A stretch of 64,000 bases of DNA. Origin: Pseudomonas sp. ADAK13. Lineage in GTDB: Bacteria > Pseudomonadota > Gammaproteobacteria > Pseudomonadales > Pseudomonadaceae. The notes beneath the pieces were generated by a model, which saw only the letters and a list, made by a program, of their open reading frames with translations, searched no databases and was not told the origin of the DNA. The position numbers and the translations under genes were made by a program. The stretch covers positions 744,001 to 808,000 of the forward strand of contig NZ_CP052860.1 in assembly GCF_012935715.1 (NCBI RefSeq), given 5' to 3'. Positions 53,789-62,717 of this stretch are shown here, in pieces (within the stretch, counting starts at the first letter, position 1; every line of letters starts with the position of its first letter).

Positions 53789-54615
53789 GCCTGATTCAAC
53801 GTATCGACGCGCTGCTGCCGCAGACCCAATGTGGCAAGTGCGGGCACCCTGGCTGCAAGCCCTACGCCGAAGGCATTGCCCAGGGCGAGGCGATCAACAA
53901 GTGCCCACCCGGCGGGCAGGAAACCATCGCCGGCCTGGCGCAGTTGCTGAAGCTCCCGGTGCTGGAGCTGGACACTTCCCGGGGCGAAGCGCCCGCGCAG
54001 ATCGCGTTTATCCGTGAAGCAGAGTGTATCGGCTGTACCAAATGCATCCAGGCCTGCCCGGTGGACGCCATCGTCGGGGCGGCCAAATTGATGCATACCG
54101 TGATTATCGACGAGTGCACCGGTTGTGACCTGTGTGTCGCGCCCTGCCCGGTGGATTGCATCGAGATGCGCCCGTTGACCTCGGTGCTGCCGATGGTCGG
54201 CGGGCTGGCCTCCAACGATGCCGAGCGCCAGGCCCGCGACCTCAAGCGTGACCGGGCCCGACGGCGGTTTGAACAGCGCAACGCGCGGCTGCAACGTGAG
54301 GAAGAACAGAAGTTCGCCGAGCGTTTGGCCCGCACCCAGCGCGCGGCGCCCGTGGCTGCGGCCGCGGTCACGGTTAACCCGGTCCAGGCGGCCATTGAGC
54401 GGGTTCGCGCGCAAAAAGCCGCCGCGAGGGACGCCGCCCTGAAGAAGGCCAAGATCAACCTGGCCATGAGCCGCGCCCAGTTGCACAAGTCCCTGAAAGC
54501 GTTCGGGCATCCGCCGACCTTTGAGCAGCAGTCGCAGTTGATCATCCTGCAACAGCACTTCGAAACCGCAGAGCAGGCGCTTGCGGCGCTGGTGGGCGCC
54601 GATGCCAGTGCTTGA
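53785..54615 (+). CDS. rnfB: RnfB/RsxB-like iron-sulfur subunit with C-terminal extension
   Basis: 276 residues. Four-cysteine cluster motif [16 protein letters not shown] with NKCPPGG (near 18-48), then two [4Fe-4S] ferredoxin motifs [16 protein letters not shown] and [16 protein letters not shown] (about 83-130). Usual RnfB has an N-terminal membrane anchor, which is missing here. After residue 145 comes a Lys/Arg/Ala-rich helical tail ([20 protein letters not shown]) resembling the C-terminal region of RnfC, whose gene is absent. Confidence 0.85.
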   Translation: MSLIQRIDALLPQTQCGKCGHPGCKPYAEGIAQGEAINKCPPGGQETIAGLAQLLKLPVLELDTSRGEAPAQIAFIREAECIGCTKCIQACPVDAIVGAAKLMHTVIIDECTGCDLCVAPCPVDCIEMRPLTSVLPMVGGLASNDAERQARDLKRDRARRRFEQRNARLQREEEQKFAERLARTQRAAPVAAAAVTVNPVQAAIERVRAQKAAARDAALKKAKINLAMSRAQLHKSLKAFGHPPTFEQQSQLIILQQHFETAEQALAALVGADASA

Positions 54616-55573
54616 AGCCGTTGATCGTCAGCAGCACGCGATGAAGCGTGTGCTGCTGGCGACGGTGCCGGGTTTGCTGGCGATGTTCTGGCTGTATGGC
54701 TGGGGCGTGTTGATCAATCTATTGCTGGCTTGTGGTTGTGCGCGGGTCGTGGAGGCTGGCGTTCAGCGGCTGCGCGGGCGTTCGGTCAGCGATCTCGGCG
54801 GCCTGGTCACGGCCACGCTGCTGGCCCTGGCGCTGCCACCTTATTGTCCGTGGTGGTTATGCGTGGGGGCCGTCGCCGGTGCGTTATTGCTGGGCAAGCA
54901 CCTGTATGGCGGCAACCAGAATCCGTTCAACCCGGCCATGGTCGGCTATGCACTGATGCTGGTGGCCTTTCCCCAACCCATGACCCATTGGCCCGTCTCC
55001 CACGGCATGGACCTGCTGGCCGGCCTGCAACAGGTGTTCGGTGTGCAAGGTGATGCGCCGGATGCCTGGGCCCAGGCGACCGCCCTGGATGCCCTGCGGA
55101 TCAATAAGAGCCTGACCATGGATGAGCTGTTTGCCAGCCACTCCGCTTTCGGGCACGTCGCCGGCAAGGGCAGTGAATGGGTGAACCTGGCCTTTCTGGC
55201 GGGCGGGCTGTGGCTGTTGCAACAACGGGTATTCAGCTGGCATGCGCCGGTGGGTATGCTCGGTAGCGTGTTCGTTATCAGCCTGTTGTGCTGGAACGGT
55301 TCGGGCTCGGATTCCCACGGTTCGCCGCTGTTCCATCTGCTGACCGGCGCCACCATGCTCGGGGCGTTTTTTATCGTGACCGAACCGGTGTCCGGCGCGA
55401 AAAGCCCGCGGGCGCGCCTGATGTTTGGCGTCGGCGTGGGCTTGCTGGTTTACCTGATTCGTACGTGGGGCGGTTACCCCGACGGCGTGGCGTTCGCCGT
55501 GCTGCTGATGAACCTGGCGGTGCCGGCGTTTGAGCGCCTGGCAACACCCAGACAGCCTGAGGTGAGTTCATGA
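54602..55573 (+). CDS. rnfD: RnfD/RsxD-like membrane subunit
   Basis: About 323 residues with many hydrophobic helices. Conserved [18 protein letters not shown] and the flavinylation motif [18 protein letters not shown], whose Thr carries covalent FMN in active RnfD, are intact. Start at MPVLEAV, overlapping rnfB by 14 bases. It is where rnfC would normally be followed by rnfD; here rnfB leads straight in. Confidence 0.88.
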   Translation: MPVLEAVDRQQHAMKRVLLATVPGLLAMFWLYGWGVLINLLLACGCARVVEAGVQRLRGRSVSDLGGLVTATLLALALPPYCPWWLCVGAVAGALLLGKHLYGGNQNPFNPAMVGYALMLVAFPQPMTHWPVSHGMDLLAGLQQVFGVQGDAPDAWAQATALDALRINKSLTMDELFASHSAFGHVAGKGSEWVNLAFLAGGLWLLQQRVFSWHAPVGMLGSVFVISLLCWNGSGSDSHGSPLFHLLTGATMLGAFFIVTEPVSGAKSPRARLMFGVGVGLLVYLIRTWGGYPDGVAFAVLLMNLAVPAFERLATPRQPEVSS

Positions 55574-56181
55574 ACACCACACGGGGCCTGATGACGGTGT
55601 TACTGATCGCTGCGGCGGGGATCGCACTGACGTTGGGCGTGCAGCAGTTGACTGCCAGCCGTGCCAGCGAAGCCCAACACAACCTCCAGCGCCAGGCCTT
55701 GCTGGATATCCTCCCCGTCGGCACTTACGACAATCAGCCCCTGCAACACCCGCTCGCGATACATCCACAGGCACTGGCAAACAGCCAATTGCTGGGCGGC
55801 TACCTCGCCAGCATGAACGGGCAACCCAGCGCAGTGCTGCTGCGCTCGCAAACCAATGGCTATGGCGGCCCCATAGAATTGCTGATCGCCATCTCCCACA
55901 ACGGCAAGCTGTTGGCGGTAAAAACCTTGAGTCAGTCGGAAACCCCAAGCCTCGGTGGGCATATCGCAGAACCTGGCAATCCGTGGCTGGCGGCATTCAA
56001 GGGACTGTCCCGAGACGACTCCAATGATTCCGCCTGGGCGCTGAAGAAAGACCACGGCCAATTCGATCAGATGGCTGGCGCGACCATCACGTCGCGGGCG
56101 GTGATCAATGGGGTTCACGATGCGTTGCGTTACTTTGATGAGCACCGCCAACGGGTGTTGGAGCCGTCAACCCATGACTAA
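55570..56181 (+). CDS. rnfG: RnfG/RsxG-like FMN-carrying subunit
   Basis: 203 residues: N-terminal membrane anchor (RGLMTVLLIAAAGIALTLG), periplasmic domain with the flavinylation motif MAGATITSRAVINGV near residue 165 (Thr for covalent FMN), plus GGHIAEPGNPWLAAF. The ATG overlaps the rnfD stop (ATGA). Confidence 0.9.
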   Translation: MNTTRGLMTVLLIAAAGIALTLGVQQLTASRASEAQHNLQRQALLDILPVGTYDNQPLQHPLAIHPQALANSQLLGGYLASMNGQPSAVLLRSQTNGYGGPIELLIAISHNGKLLAVKTLSQSETPSLGGHIAEPGNPWLAAFKGLSRDDSNDSAWALKKDHGQFDQMAGATITSRAVINGVHDALRYFDEHRQRVLEPSTHD

Positions 56182-56674
56182 AGCCCTGGCCCGCTCGCTG
56201 ATGCTGGCGCCATTGATTGGCGTGACCGACACGTTGCCCAAGGCGTTGGGCTTCTGGGTGCTCTCGGTGCTGATCGTGACGCTGTATGGCCTGGGCATGC
56301 ACACCCTGCGCAACCGCCTCGGCGAGCGTATGCAACTGATGGCCAGCCTGCTGATCGCCGCGACACTGGTCAGTTGCGTACAACTGCTCTTGCAAGCGTT
56401 CGCGTTGCCCTTATATCAACAGCTGGGTATTTACCTGGCACTGATCAGTGTTCAATGCGTGTTACTGGAGTTTTCGGGCTTTTTCGAAGCAGGCCAGGGC
56501 AAGGCACGCGTGCAACTGTTCGGCCTGTTTGGCGTACTGCTGGTCACCCTCGGCATACTGCGTGGGCTGATCGGTAGCGGCTCTGTCACCGCGTTGGCCC
56601 CCGTCGGGTTTATCCTGCTCGGGTTGTTGCTGGCCGGGCGACAAGCCTGGGCCCATTTTTCAAAATCACACTGA
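56174..56674 (+). CDS. rnfE: Shortened RnfE/RsxE-like membrane subunit
   Basis: 166 residues against about 230 in usual RnfE. LMLAPLIGVTDTLPKALGFW corresponds to the LGLCP...NALG region but lacks its Cys (A instead); the second conserved site keeps a cysteine (SVQCVLLEFSGFFE). The N-terminus and C-terminus are trimmed. Overlaps rnfG by 8 bases. Homology is clear from order and pattern, function uncertain. Confidence 0.8.
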   Translation: MTKALARSLMLAPLIGVTDTLPKALGFWVLSVLIVTLYGLGMHTLRNRLGERMQLMASLLIAATLVSCVQLLLQAFALPLYQQLGIYLALISVQCVLLEFSGFFEAGQGKARVQLFGLFGVLLVTLGILRGLIGSGSVTALAPVGFILLGLLLAGRQAWAHFSKSH

Positions 56675-56699
56675 CTGTCTGCAAGGAACCGCTCGCCCC

Positions 56700-57338
56700 A
56701 TGAACGCCGCAAAACGCCTGGAAATTTTCCGCCGGCTTCACGAAGACAATCCGGAACCGAAGACCGAACTGGCCTATTCCTCGCCGTTCGAGTTGCTGAT
56801 CGCAGTGATTCTCTCGGCCCAGTCCACAGACGTCGGCGTCAACAAGGCCACCGCCAAGCTGTATCCCGTGGCCAACACCCCGGAGGCGATCTATGCGCTT
56901 GGGGTGGAGGGGCTGTCCGAGTACATCAAGACCATCGGCCTGTACAACAGCAAGGCGAAGAATGTCATCGAGACATGCCGGCTGCTGGTGGAGCTGCATG
57001 GCAGCGAAGTGCCGCAGACACGGGAAGCCCTGGAAGCACTCCCGGGCGTAGGACGCAAAACCGCCAATGTGGTGCTCAATACGGCATTTCGCCAATTGAC
57101 CATGGCCGTGGACACGCACATTTTCCGGGTCAGCAACCGTACCGGCATCGCCCGCGGAAAGAATGTGGTGGAGGTGGAAAAACAACTGATGAAGTTTGTT
57201 CCCAAGCCGTATCTGCTGGATTCACACCATTGGTTGATCCTTCACGGGCGCTACGTCTGCCAGGCCCGCAAGCCGCGCTGTGGCAGTTGCCGCATCGAAG
57301 ACCTGTGCGAATACAAGGAAAAGACTTCCGACGATTGA
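56700..57338 (+). CDS. nth: Endonuclease III
   Basis: 212 residues. DNA glycosylase/AP lyase for oxidised pyrimidines. Helix-hairpin-helix with catalytic Lys LPGVGRKTANVVL, catalytic Asp VDTHIFRVSNR, and C-terminal [4Fe-4S] ligands CQARKPRCGSCRIEDLC. Follows rnfE by 25 bases; rnf-nth linkage is usual in gamma-proteobacteria. Confidence 0.97.
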   Translation: MNAAKRLEIFRRLHEDNPEPKTELAYSSPFELLIAVILSAQSTDVGVNKATAKLYPVANTPEAIYALGVEGLSEYIKTIGLYNSKAKNVIETCRLLVELHGSEVPQTREALEALPGVGRKTANVVLNTAFRQLTMAVDTHIFRVSNRTGIARGKNVVEVEKQLMKFVPKPYLLDSHHWLILHGRYVCQARKPRCGSCRIEDLCEYKEKTSDD

Positions 57339-57445
57339 GCCTTCATTGCTTTTATCGATGAGTCGATTGAAAAAATCTTTTTTACCAGGCCCGGGATTAT
57401 CGTTATAAGGAGCGCCAACGGCAGTCTTAGCCTGGAGTTAACGTT

Positions 57446-57631
57446 ATGAGCACTGGCAAAGAACAACTGGATGTAGAAGACGACGTTGTTGGCGCTGAAT
57501 CCGACGATGATGCAGCAGAAGCACCGGTAGAGGTGGCCAAGACCAATTTGAGCAAACGCCGCACCATCGACAACCTTCTGGAAGAGCGGCGCTTGCAAAA
57601 ACAGTTGGCCGATTACGACTTCGACCTCTAA
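57446..57631 (+). CDS. Small PA3496-family protein
   Basis: 61 residues: acidic N-terminal half (DVEDDVVGAESDDDAAEAPV) and a basic helix (LSKRRTIDNLLEERRLQKQL) ending ADYDFDL. It lies next to nth as PA3496 does in P. aeruginosa. NCBI names this family a putative envelope integrity protein; there is no proven function. Terminator follows. Confidence 0.75.
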   Translation: MSTGKEQLDVEDDVVGAESDDDAAEAPVEVAKTNLSKRRTIDNLLEERRLQKQLADYDFDL

Positions 57632-57645
57632 TCGTACCAACGACA

Positions 57646-57677
57646 AGCAGAAGCCTCCCTTGCGGAGGCTTTTTTCC
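57646..57677 (+). terminator. Intrinsic terminator
   Basis: Stem AGAAGCCTCC CTTGC GGAGGCTTTTTT, 15 bases after the small protein gene. Confidence 0.85.
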
Positions 57678-57736
57678 GACTGTTGTCCCGTCCTGAATAA
57701 GGTTTACACCTTCTGACCGATCTTCAGGAGGATTCA

Positions 57737-58144
57737 ATGGATACGGGAAAAAGGCGGAGCCAGCGCGATTACACGCTAGCTTTTAAATTGTCAGTCGTAG
57801 ATCAAGTCGAAAAAGGCGAGTTGAGTTATAAAGAGGCTCAACGGCGCTTTGGCATTCAAGGCCGGTCCACGGTACTGGTTTGGTTACGCAAGCATGGCCG
57901 ACAGAACTGGAGCCAAGGCGCCTCAATCCGAGCGCCGCGGAGCAGGCCGATGACCGACCCCAACCTCCCGCTGACACCCGAACAGCGGATCAAAGAGCTT
58001 GAAGAACAGTTGGCGCTGAGCAATCAGAAGGCCCAGTTCTTTGAAGCTGTCGTGAACGTCTTGAAAAATGATTACGGTGTGTCCATCGTAAAAAGCGACC
58101 CGGCAAGTCCTCTCGCAAGGGCAAATCCAAGACCTGAGCATTAG
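57737..58144 (+). CDS. IS3-family OrfA
   Basis: 135 residues: helix-turn-helix (DYTLAFKLSVVDQVEKGELS, residues 11-30, then YKEAQRRFGIQG) and leucine-zipper-like coiled coil (PEQRIKELEEQLALSNQKAQ). The last residues after IVK (SDPASPLARANPRPEH) look out of frame: the slippery A run at 58090-58094 has five A, where six would continue as KKRPGKSSRKGKSKT and put OrfB in the canonical -1 frame. Confidence 0.82.
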   Translation: MDTGKRRSQRDYTLAFKLSVVDQVEKGELSYKEAQRRFGIQGRSTVLVWLRKHGRQNWSQGASIRAPRSRPMTDPNLPLTPEQRIKELEEQLALSNQKAQFFEAVVNVLKNDYGVSIVKSDPASPLARANPRPEH

Positions 58145-58160
58145 CAGGGCTTGCCTGTTT

Positions 58161-58958
58161 ATGGGCATTTCGCGCCAAGCGTATTACAAGCGCAACCGAG
58201 CCTTTGACGCGAGAGTTTGCCAAGACCAGCAAGTCGTGGAATTCGTTCTGGAAAAGCGTCGCCGCCAGCCGAGGCTTGGGACGCGCAAACTGCACCATCT
58301 GATGGTAATTGAAGCCACAGCGGCGCTACGTGTCGGTCGAGACCGCCTGTTTTCCATCTTGCGAGAGGCGCGAGAGCTGGTCCCTCGCAAACGTGCTTAT
58401 CATAAAACCACGCATAGCCATCATCGCTTCCGCCGTCACCCCAACCTACTCAAAGCTGGCCCGGAACAAGTTGTAGCCAGCAGACCTGAGCAGGTTTGGG
58501 TCGCAGACATTACCTATCTCCCAACGCGGGAAAGTGTCGCTTACGTTAGCCTGATAACAGACGCGTACTCACGCAAAATCGTGGGTCATCATGTGCACGG
58601 CAGCCTGCATACGGAGTCGGTGGTCAAGGCGCTGCAGAAGGCTGTTAGTCAGCGAAAATCCAATCAACCGCTCATTCATCATTCAGATCGCGGAGCCCAG
58701 TACTGCTCCGATTTATACCAACGGATGCATACCCGGCATGGAATCAGATGCTCAATGACTGACGGTTATGATTGCTATCAGAACGCGATGGCGGAGCGGA
58801 TAAATGGGATTTTGAAGACTGAGTTTTTGCTGCATCGTCCTAAAGACCTGGCGGATGCAGTGAAAATGGTGGATGAGTCGGTGCAAATCTACAACCGGGA
58901 GCGGCCGCACTTATCCCTGAAATACAAAACGCCCGATGCGGTGCATCGGGCGTTTTGA
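58161..58958 (+). CDS. IS3-family OrfB (DDE transposase)
   Basis: 265 residues, integrase core with catalytic Asp in VWVADITYLPT, Asp in IHHSDRGAQYCS and Glu in NAMAERINGILKTE. Normally made as an OrfAB fusion through -1 frameshifting. Here its frame is +1 relative to OrfA because the A run is one base short. The frame is open back to 58092. A hairpin over the last codons (58926-58956) looks like a terminator. Confidence 0.85.
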   Translation: MGISRQAYYKRNRAFDARVCQDQQVVEFVLEKRRRQPRLGTRKLHHLMVIEATAALRVGRDRLFSILREARELVPRKRAYHKTTHSHHRFRRHPNLLKAGPEQVVASRPEQVWVADITYLPTRESVAYVSLITDAYSRKIVGHHVHGSLHTESVVKALQKAVSQRKSNQPLIHHSDRGAQYCSDLYQRMHTRHGIRCSMTDGYDCYQNAMAERINGILKTEFLLHRPKDLADAVKMVDESVQIYNRERPHLSLKYKTPDAVHRAF

Positions 58959-59016
58959 GACTGAAACAGGTGTAAACCTATTTCAGGACTAGACATGTAT
59001 GTAATGTGTGGCCGAC

Positions 59017-59649
59017 CTACACCAACCCGTTACGCTGGGCCAGTTCGATCAAGTCCACCAGGGAGCGTGCGTTGAGCTTGAGCAGCAAGCGCGTCTTGTA
59101 GGTACTCACGGTTTTGTTGCTCAGGAACATGCCATCGGCGATCTCCTTGTTGGTCTTGCCGCGCGCCAGTTGCTGCAACACCATCATCTCCCGGCCGGAA
59201 AGGCGCTCGACCATGTCGGCTTCGCTGGCGTTGCCCATTGTGGAGCGCACCGAATTCAGCGCCTGGTTGGGGAAGTAGCTGTAACCGCACAGCACCGCCT
59301 TGACCGCACTCAACAGCTCGGTGAGGTCCTGCTGCTTGCACACGTAGCCCGCAGCCCCCGCCTGCATGCATCGCATGGAAAAATGCCCGGGCGCCTGGGA
59401 CGTCAGCACCAGCACCTTGAACGGATGGGCCTGTTTGGTAGAGGACAGCCGACATATAACTTCCAGGCCATCGAGTTTGGGAATTCCAATATCCAGTATG
59501 ACAATGTCCGGCATATGCTCCCGTGCAAGTTGCAAGGCATCGACACCGTTATCGGTCTCGGCAACGACCTCATAACTATGGCGTTCCATTAGCATACGCA
59601 CAGCAAGACGAATGACGGGATGATCATCCACGATCAGCACTTTATTCAT
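59017..59649 (-). CDS. NarL/FixJ-family response regulator (BvgA/FimZ type)
   Basis: 210 residues. Receiver domain with Asp8/Asp9, phospho-acceptor Asp in DIVILDIGIPKLDG and a Lys in GYVCKQQDL; C-terminal LuxR helix-turn-helix (LSGREMMVLQQLARGKTNKE, then IADGMFLSNKTVSTYKTRLL). No kinase adjacent. Start at MNKVLIVDD; the longer ORF adds a non-conserved stretch. The target genes cannot be told from here. The IS element ends 28 bases from its stop codon. Confidence 0.85.
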   Translation of the reverse strand: MNKVLIVDDHPVIRLAVRMLMERHSYEVVAETDNGVDALQLAREHMPDIVILDIGIPKLDGLEVICRLSSTKQAHPFKVLVLTSQAPGHFSMRCMQAGAAGYVCKQQDLTELLSAVKAVLCGYSYFPNQALNSVRSTMGNASEADMVERLSGREMMVLQQLARGKTNKEIADGMFLSNKTVSTYKTRLLLKLNARSLVDLIELAQRNGLV

Positions 59650-60248
59650 GGGCAAGTCCAATTTCGCTGTTCGAATTATTAAGAGTAAGCACAATAGCCT
59701 AGTCGTTTCACGCTGGGCATAGTGCTCCCCCCCAAGCAACAGCAAGCAGAGACCCAACCCACAGAGACATCGGATTTAACCTACAAAAAAACGCCAACCC
59801 GGAGGTATCCAGTTTTGTTGAGGCCTTCAGAACTTTCCGAGCACAATAATATTTTGAGTGAAAATTCCCAGGATTACCGGGGACAGCGTAAACGTGCCGT
59901 ACACAAGTTTCAGCAAATACCCCTTGTGCCTCCTCGAAAAACCTGTGATTCGGGGGTGAAACCGGTTTTTTTAAAGTTCCATTCGTCATAATTAGTTACG
60001 CTCCATAAATCCTACAGCCATGTCAGCATCCGACATATTCGCAGTACATTTCTGAGTGAAATTTCTGTAGTACATAGTTCCTGCACACAAGAAAAAAAAG
60101 CCACTTTCAACAATGCATCACTTATCGAGCGAAACTAATAAACATTGCCCCCGTAAAAACATAAACATTCCACTCCGCATCCTTCAGGACTGGATTTTTT
60201 GAGCCGAACGATAAACATCACATCATCCATAATGATTTCTTGCGTATT
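59650..60248. other. Gene-free AT-rich intergenic region
   Basis: About 600 bases, noticeably AT-richer than its surroundings, with no convincing ORF, RBS or tRNA. It must contain the response-regulator promoter. Near 59936-59971 a weak AAAAACC/GGTTTTTTT hairpin with a T7 run could end a short rightward transcript. Confidence 0.5.
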
Positions 60249-60292
60249 TTCGGCCAAAAAAAATGGCCCCTTAAAGGGGCCATTTTTCATTG
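60249..60292. terminator. Intrinsic terminator of argG
   Basis: Stem AAAAATGGCCCC TTAAA GGGGCCATTTTT with runs on both strands. Confidence 0.9.
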
Positions 60293-60305
60293 CAACTTAA
60301 AACAC

Positions 60306-61523
60306 TCAGAACAACTTGCGACCCTTGTTGGCCGCAATGCGCATGCGCAACGCGTTCAGCTTGATGAAGCCTGCCGCGTCCGCCTGGTTGTAGGCGCCGC
60401 CATCTTCTTCGAAGGTGGCGATATTGGCATCGAACAGCGATTCGTCGGACTTGCGGCCGGTCACGATCACGTTGCCCTTGTACAGCTTCAGGCGCACGAC
60501 ACCGTTCACGTGGACCTGGGAAGCATCGATCATCTGTTGCAACATCAGACGCTCAGGGCTCCACCAGTAGCCGGTGTAGATCAGGCTGGCGTACTTGGGC
60601 ATCAGCTCGTCTTTGAGGTGAGCCACTTCACGGTCCAGGGTGATGGACTCGATGGCGCGGTGAGCGCGCAGCATGATGGTGCCGCCCGGGGTTTCGTAGC
60701 AACCACGGGACTTCATGCCCACGTAACGGTTCTCGACGATGTCGAGGCGGCCGATACCGTGTTCGCCACCGATGCGGTTCAGGGTCGCCAGTACGGTGGC
60801 CGGGGTCATTTCGACGCCGTCCAGCGCGACGATGTCGCCGTTGCGGTAGGTCAGTTCCAGGTACTGGGCCTTGTCAGGAGCGTTCTCCGGGGAGACGGTC
60901 CATTTCCACATGTCTTCTTCGTGCTCGGTCCAGGTGTCTTCCAGCACGCCGCCTTCATAGGAGATGTGCAGCAAGTTGGCGTCCATCGAGTACGGGGACT
61001 TCTTCTTGCCATGACGCTCGATCGGGATGGCGTGCTTTTCAGCGTAGTCCATCAGCTTTTCACGGGACAGCAGGTCCCATTCGCGCCACGGAGCAATCAC
61101 TTTTACGCCTGGCTTCAAGGCGTAGGCACCCAGTTCGAAACGCACCTGGTCGTTACCCTTGCCGGTGGCGCCATGGGAAATGGCGTCGGCGCCGGTTTCG
61201 TTGGCGATTTCGATCAGGCGCTTGGCGATCAGCGGACGTGCGATGGAGGTACCCAGCAGGTACTCGCCTTCGTAGACGGTGTTGGCGCGAAACATCGGGA
61301 AAACGAAATCGCGGACGAACTCTTCGCGCAGGTCGTCAATGTAGATCTCTTTCACGCCCATGGCTTGCGCCTTGGCACGTGCAGGTTCGACCTCTTCGCC
61401 CTGACCCAGGTCAGCGGTGAAGGTCACCACTTCACAGTTATAAGTATCCTGCAGCCACTTGAGGATCACCGAAGTGTCCAGGCCGCCGGAATACGCGAGA
61501 ACGACCTTGTTTACGTCGGCCAT
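60306..61523 (-). CDS. argG: Argininosuccinate synthase
   Basis: 405 residues. ATP-dependent joining of citrulline and aspartate in arginine synthesis. N-type ATP pyrophosphatase PP-loop [13 protein letters not shown] at residues 8-20, ADLGQGEE, and [20 protein letters not shown] are intact. Standard length. Confidence 0.98.
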   Translation of the reverse strand: MADVNKVVLAYSGGLDTSVILKWLQDTYNCEVVTFTADLGQGEEVEPARAKAQAMGVKEIYIDDLREEFVRDFVFPMFRANTVYEGEYLLGTSIARPLIAKRLIEIANETGADAISHGATGKGNDQVRFELGAYALKPGVKVIAPWREWDLLSREKLMDYAEKHAIPIERHGKKKSPYSMDANLLHISYEGGVLEDTWTEHEEDMWKWTVSPENAPDKAQYLELTYRNGDIVALDGVEMTPATVLATLNRIGGEHGIGRLDIVENRYVGMKSRGCYETPGGTIMLRAHRAIESITLDREVAHLKDELMPKYASLIYTGYWWSPERLMLQQMIDASQVHVNGVVRLKLYKGNVIVTGRKSDESLFDANIATFEEDGGAYNQADAAGFIKLNALRMRIAANKGRKLF

Positions 61524-61652
61524 GCCATCACTCCACGGGGTTGTACGGAAAGGCGTCGATTCTACCGACCAAAACCGTGAAATTACAGAGGCGCGACAGC
61601 AAATGAAGATAAAGCGACAGATTATGTCGAGCGGGCGACGAAACGCCGGACC

Positions 61653-62561
61653 TTATGAGGTGGCGGCGGCGTTGCCCGGCGCTTTGGCCTGTGGAGCCGG
61701 TTTCTCGGGGGCTGCCACCCGTTCGAGTTGAATATTCACCCGGCGGTTTTTCGCCCGGTTGGCCGGGTTGGTGTTCGGCGCCAATGGGTAGCTTTCGCCG
61801 TGAAAGCGCAGGGTAATCTGCGATTCCTCAATGCCATTGGCCTTGAAGTAGTCCATCACCGCCAGGGCACGACGCCGGGAAACATCACGGTTGGTCAGGC
61901 GATTTCCGCTGTTGTCGGAGTGACCGTTCAACTCGATGTGATTGACCGTAGGGTCGGCTTTCAGGAATTCGAGAATCACCGACAGTTTTTTCTTGGCCGC
62001 CGCGTCCAGTTCAATGCCTCCACCCGGGAAGCCCACCTCGGTCTGTTTGACCTGCTCGAAATTCATCGGCAGCAGCTTGGTGGTGCACATTTGGTAGTCG
62101 TTGTAGGCCTTGCTGAATTTCGCCGGTAACAGGCGGATTTCGGAGTAACCACCCTCACGGCTATAGTGACGCACCGTCGGGCTGCGACCTTCAAGCAGGC
62201 CGGTAAACAAGCGTCCCGCCTGGGCCTGGGAACTATTAAACAGCACATCGCCACTACCGATCCGCACTGCACCCAGGTTGATATCACCACGTCCCGGTTG
62301 CCACGGCGCAGCCGCTGCCAGCAGGGTTGCGGAACCGCCGCCCATCGAACCGTTAAAGGCTTTCAGACGAAACGTCGCCTGCTCGCCGGCCCGGCGTACG
62401 AACTCGCCCGTACCGAAATCGGTGATCGGCTGGCTCAATCGGCACTCGAATTTATCGCCCTCCACTTTCCACTCAATATTCTCCAGACGTGTCTGGAACG
62501 TGAGGGCCATCGCGGGCAGGCTGGCGAACACACTGAGCAGGGCTAGATAATGCTGGCGCAC
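61653..62561 (-). CDS. motY: Flagellar stator-associated OmpA-like protein MotY
   Basis: 302 residues with an N-terminal signal (HYLALLSVFASLPAMA), a MotY-type N-terminal domain (LTFQTRLENIEWKVEGDKFE) and a C-terminal OmpA/peptidoglycan-binding domain (IELNGHSDNSGNRLTNRDVS, then RANRAKNRRVNIQL-type end). In Pseudomonas MotY associates with the MotCD stator. The argG-motY-pyrC-rnt order equals PA3525-PA3528. I choose GTG at 62561, with GGAG six bases upstream; a GTG at 62573 is possible. Confidence 0.87.
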   Translation of the reverse strand: MRQHYLALLSVFASLPAMALTFQTRLENIEWKVEGDKFECRLSQPITDFGTGEFVRRAGEQATFRLKAFNGSMGGGSATLLAAAAPWQPGRGDINLGAVRIGSGDVLFNSSQAQAGRLFTGLLEGRSPTVRHYSREGGYSEIRLLPAKFSKAYNDYQMCTTKLLPMNFEQVKQTEVGFPGGGIELDAAAKKKLSVILEFLKADPTVNHIELNGHSDNSGNRLTNRDVSRRRALAVMDYFKANGIEESQITLRFHGESYPLAPNTNPANRAKNRRVNIQLERVAAPEKPAPQAKAPGNAAATS

Positions 62562-62717
62562 GGGAGGCTCCACTGGTTTCTACAACACATCAAGGCGTCA
62601 TACATCGTTAAGGCATACCCAGGGATATCGGTCGCATCCTGCAAAACTTGATAGCGAGTGCCTGCAAGAGTCTTTTCCGGTAGCATTCCCACCAGATTGA
62701 CCCGCCTGGAATCCCCA

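Larger units (their letters stand above)
57690..58989 (+). mobile_element. IS3-family insertion sequence, 1300 bp
   Basis: Imperfect terminal inverted repeats of about 21 bp: left GTCCTGAATAAGGTTTACAC, right (reverse complement) GTCCTGAAATAGGTTTACAC. Two ORFs encode an HTH OrfA and a DDE OrfB. I see no clear 3-4 bp target duplication at the borders. It separates the nth neighbourhood from the response-regulator gene. Confidence 0.9.

Noticed and set aside
57680..59000. Target-site duplication of the IS element
   Set aside because: Flanking bases (CCC/CCG on the left, TAG/CTA on the right) do not match, so no duplication is reported.
59722..59991. 89-codon plus-strand ORF in the AT-rich gap
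   Set aside because: No SD, no family resemblance, and it overlaps the likely response-regulator promoter.
60240..61580. 446-codon ORF on the plus strand opposite argG
   Set aside because: It is the antisense shadow of argG, a highly conserved gene; its His/Gln/Val-rich translation is typical of high-GC complementary strands.
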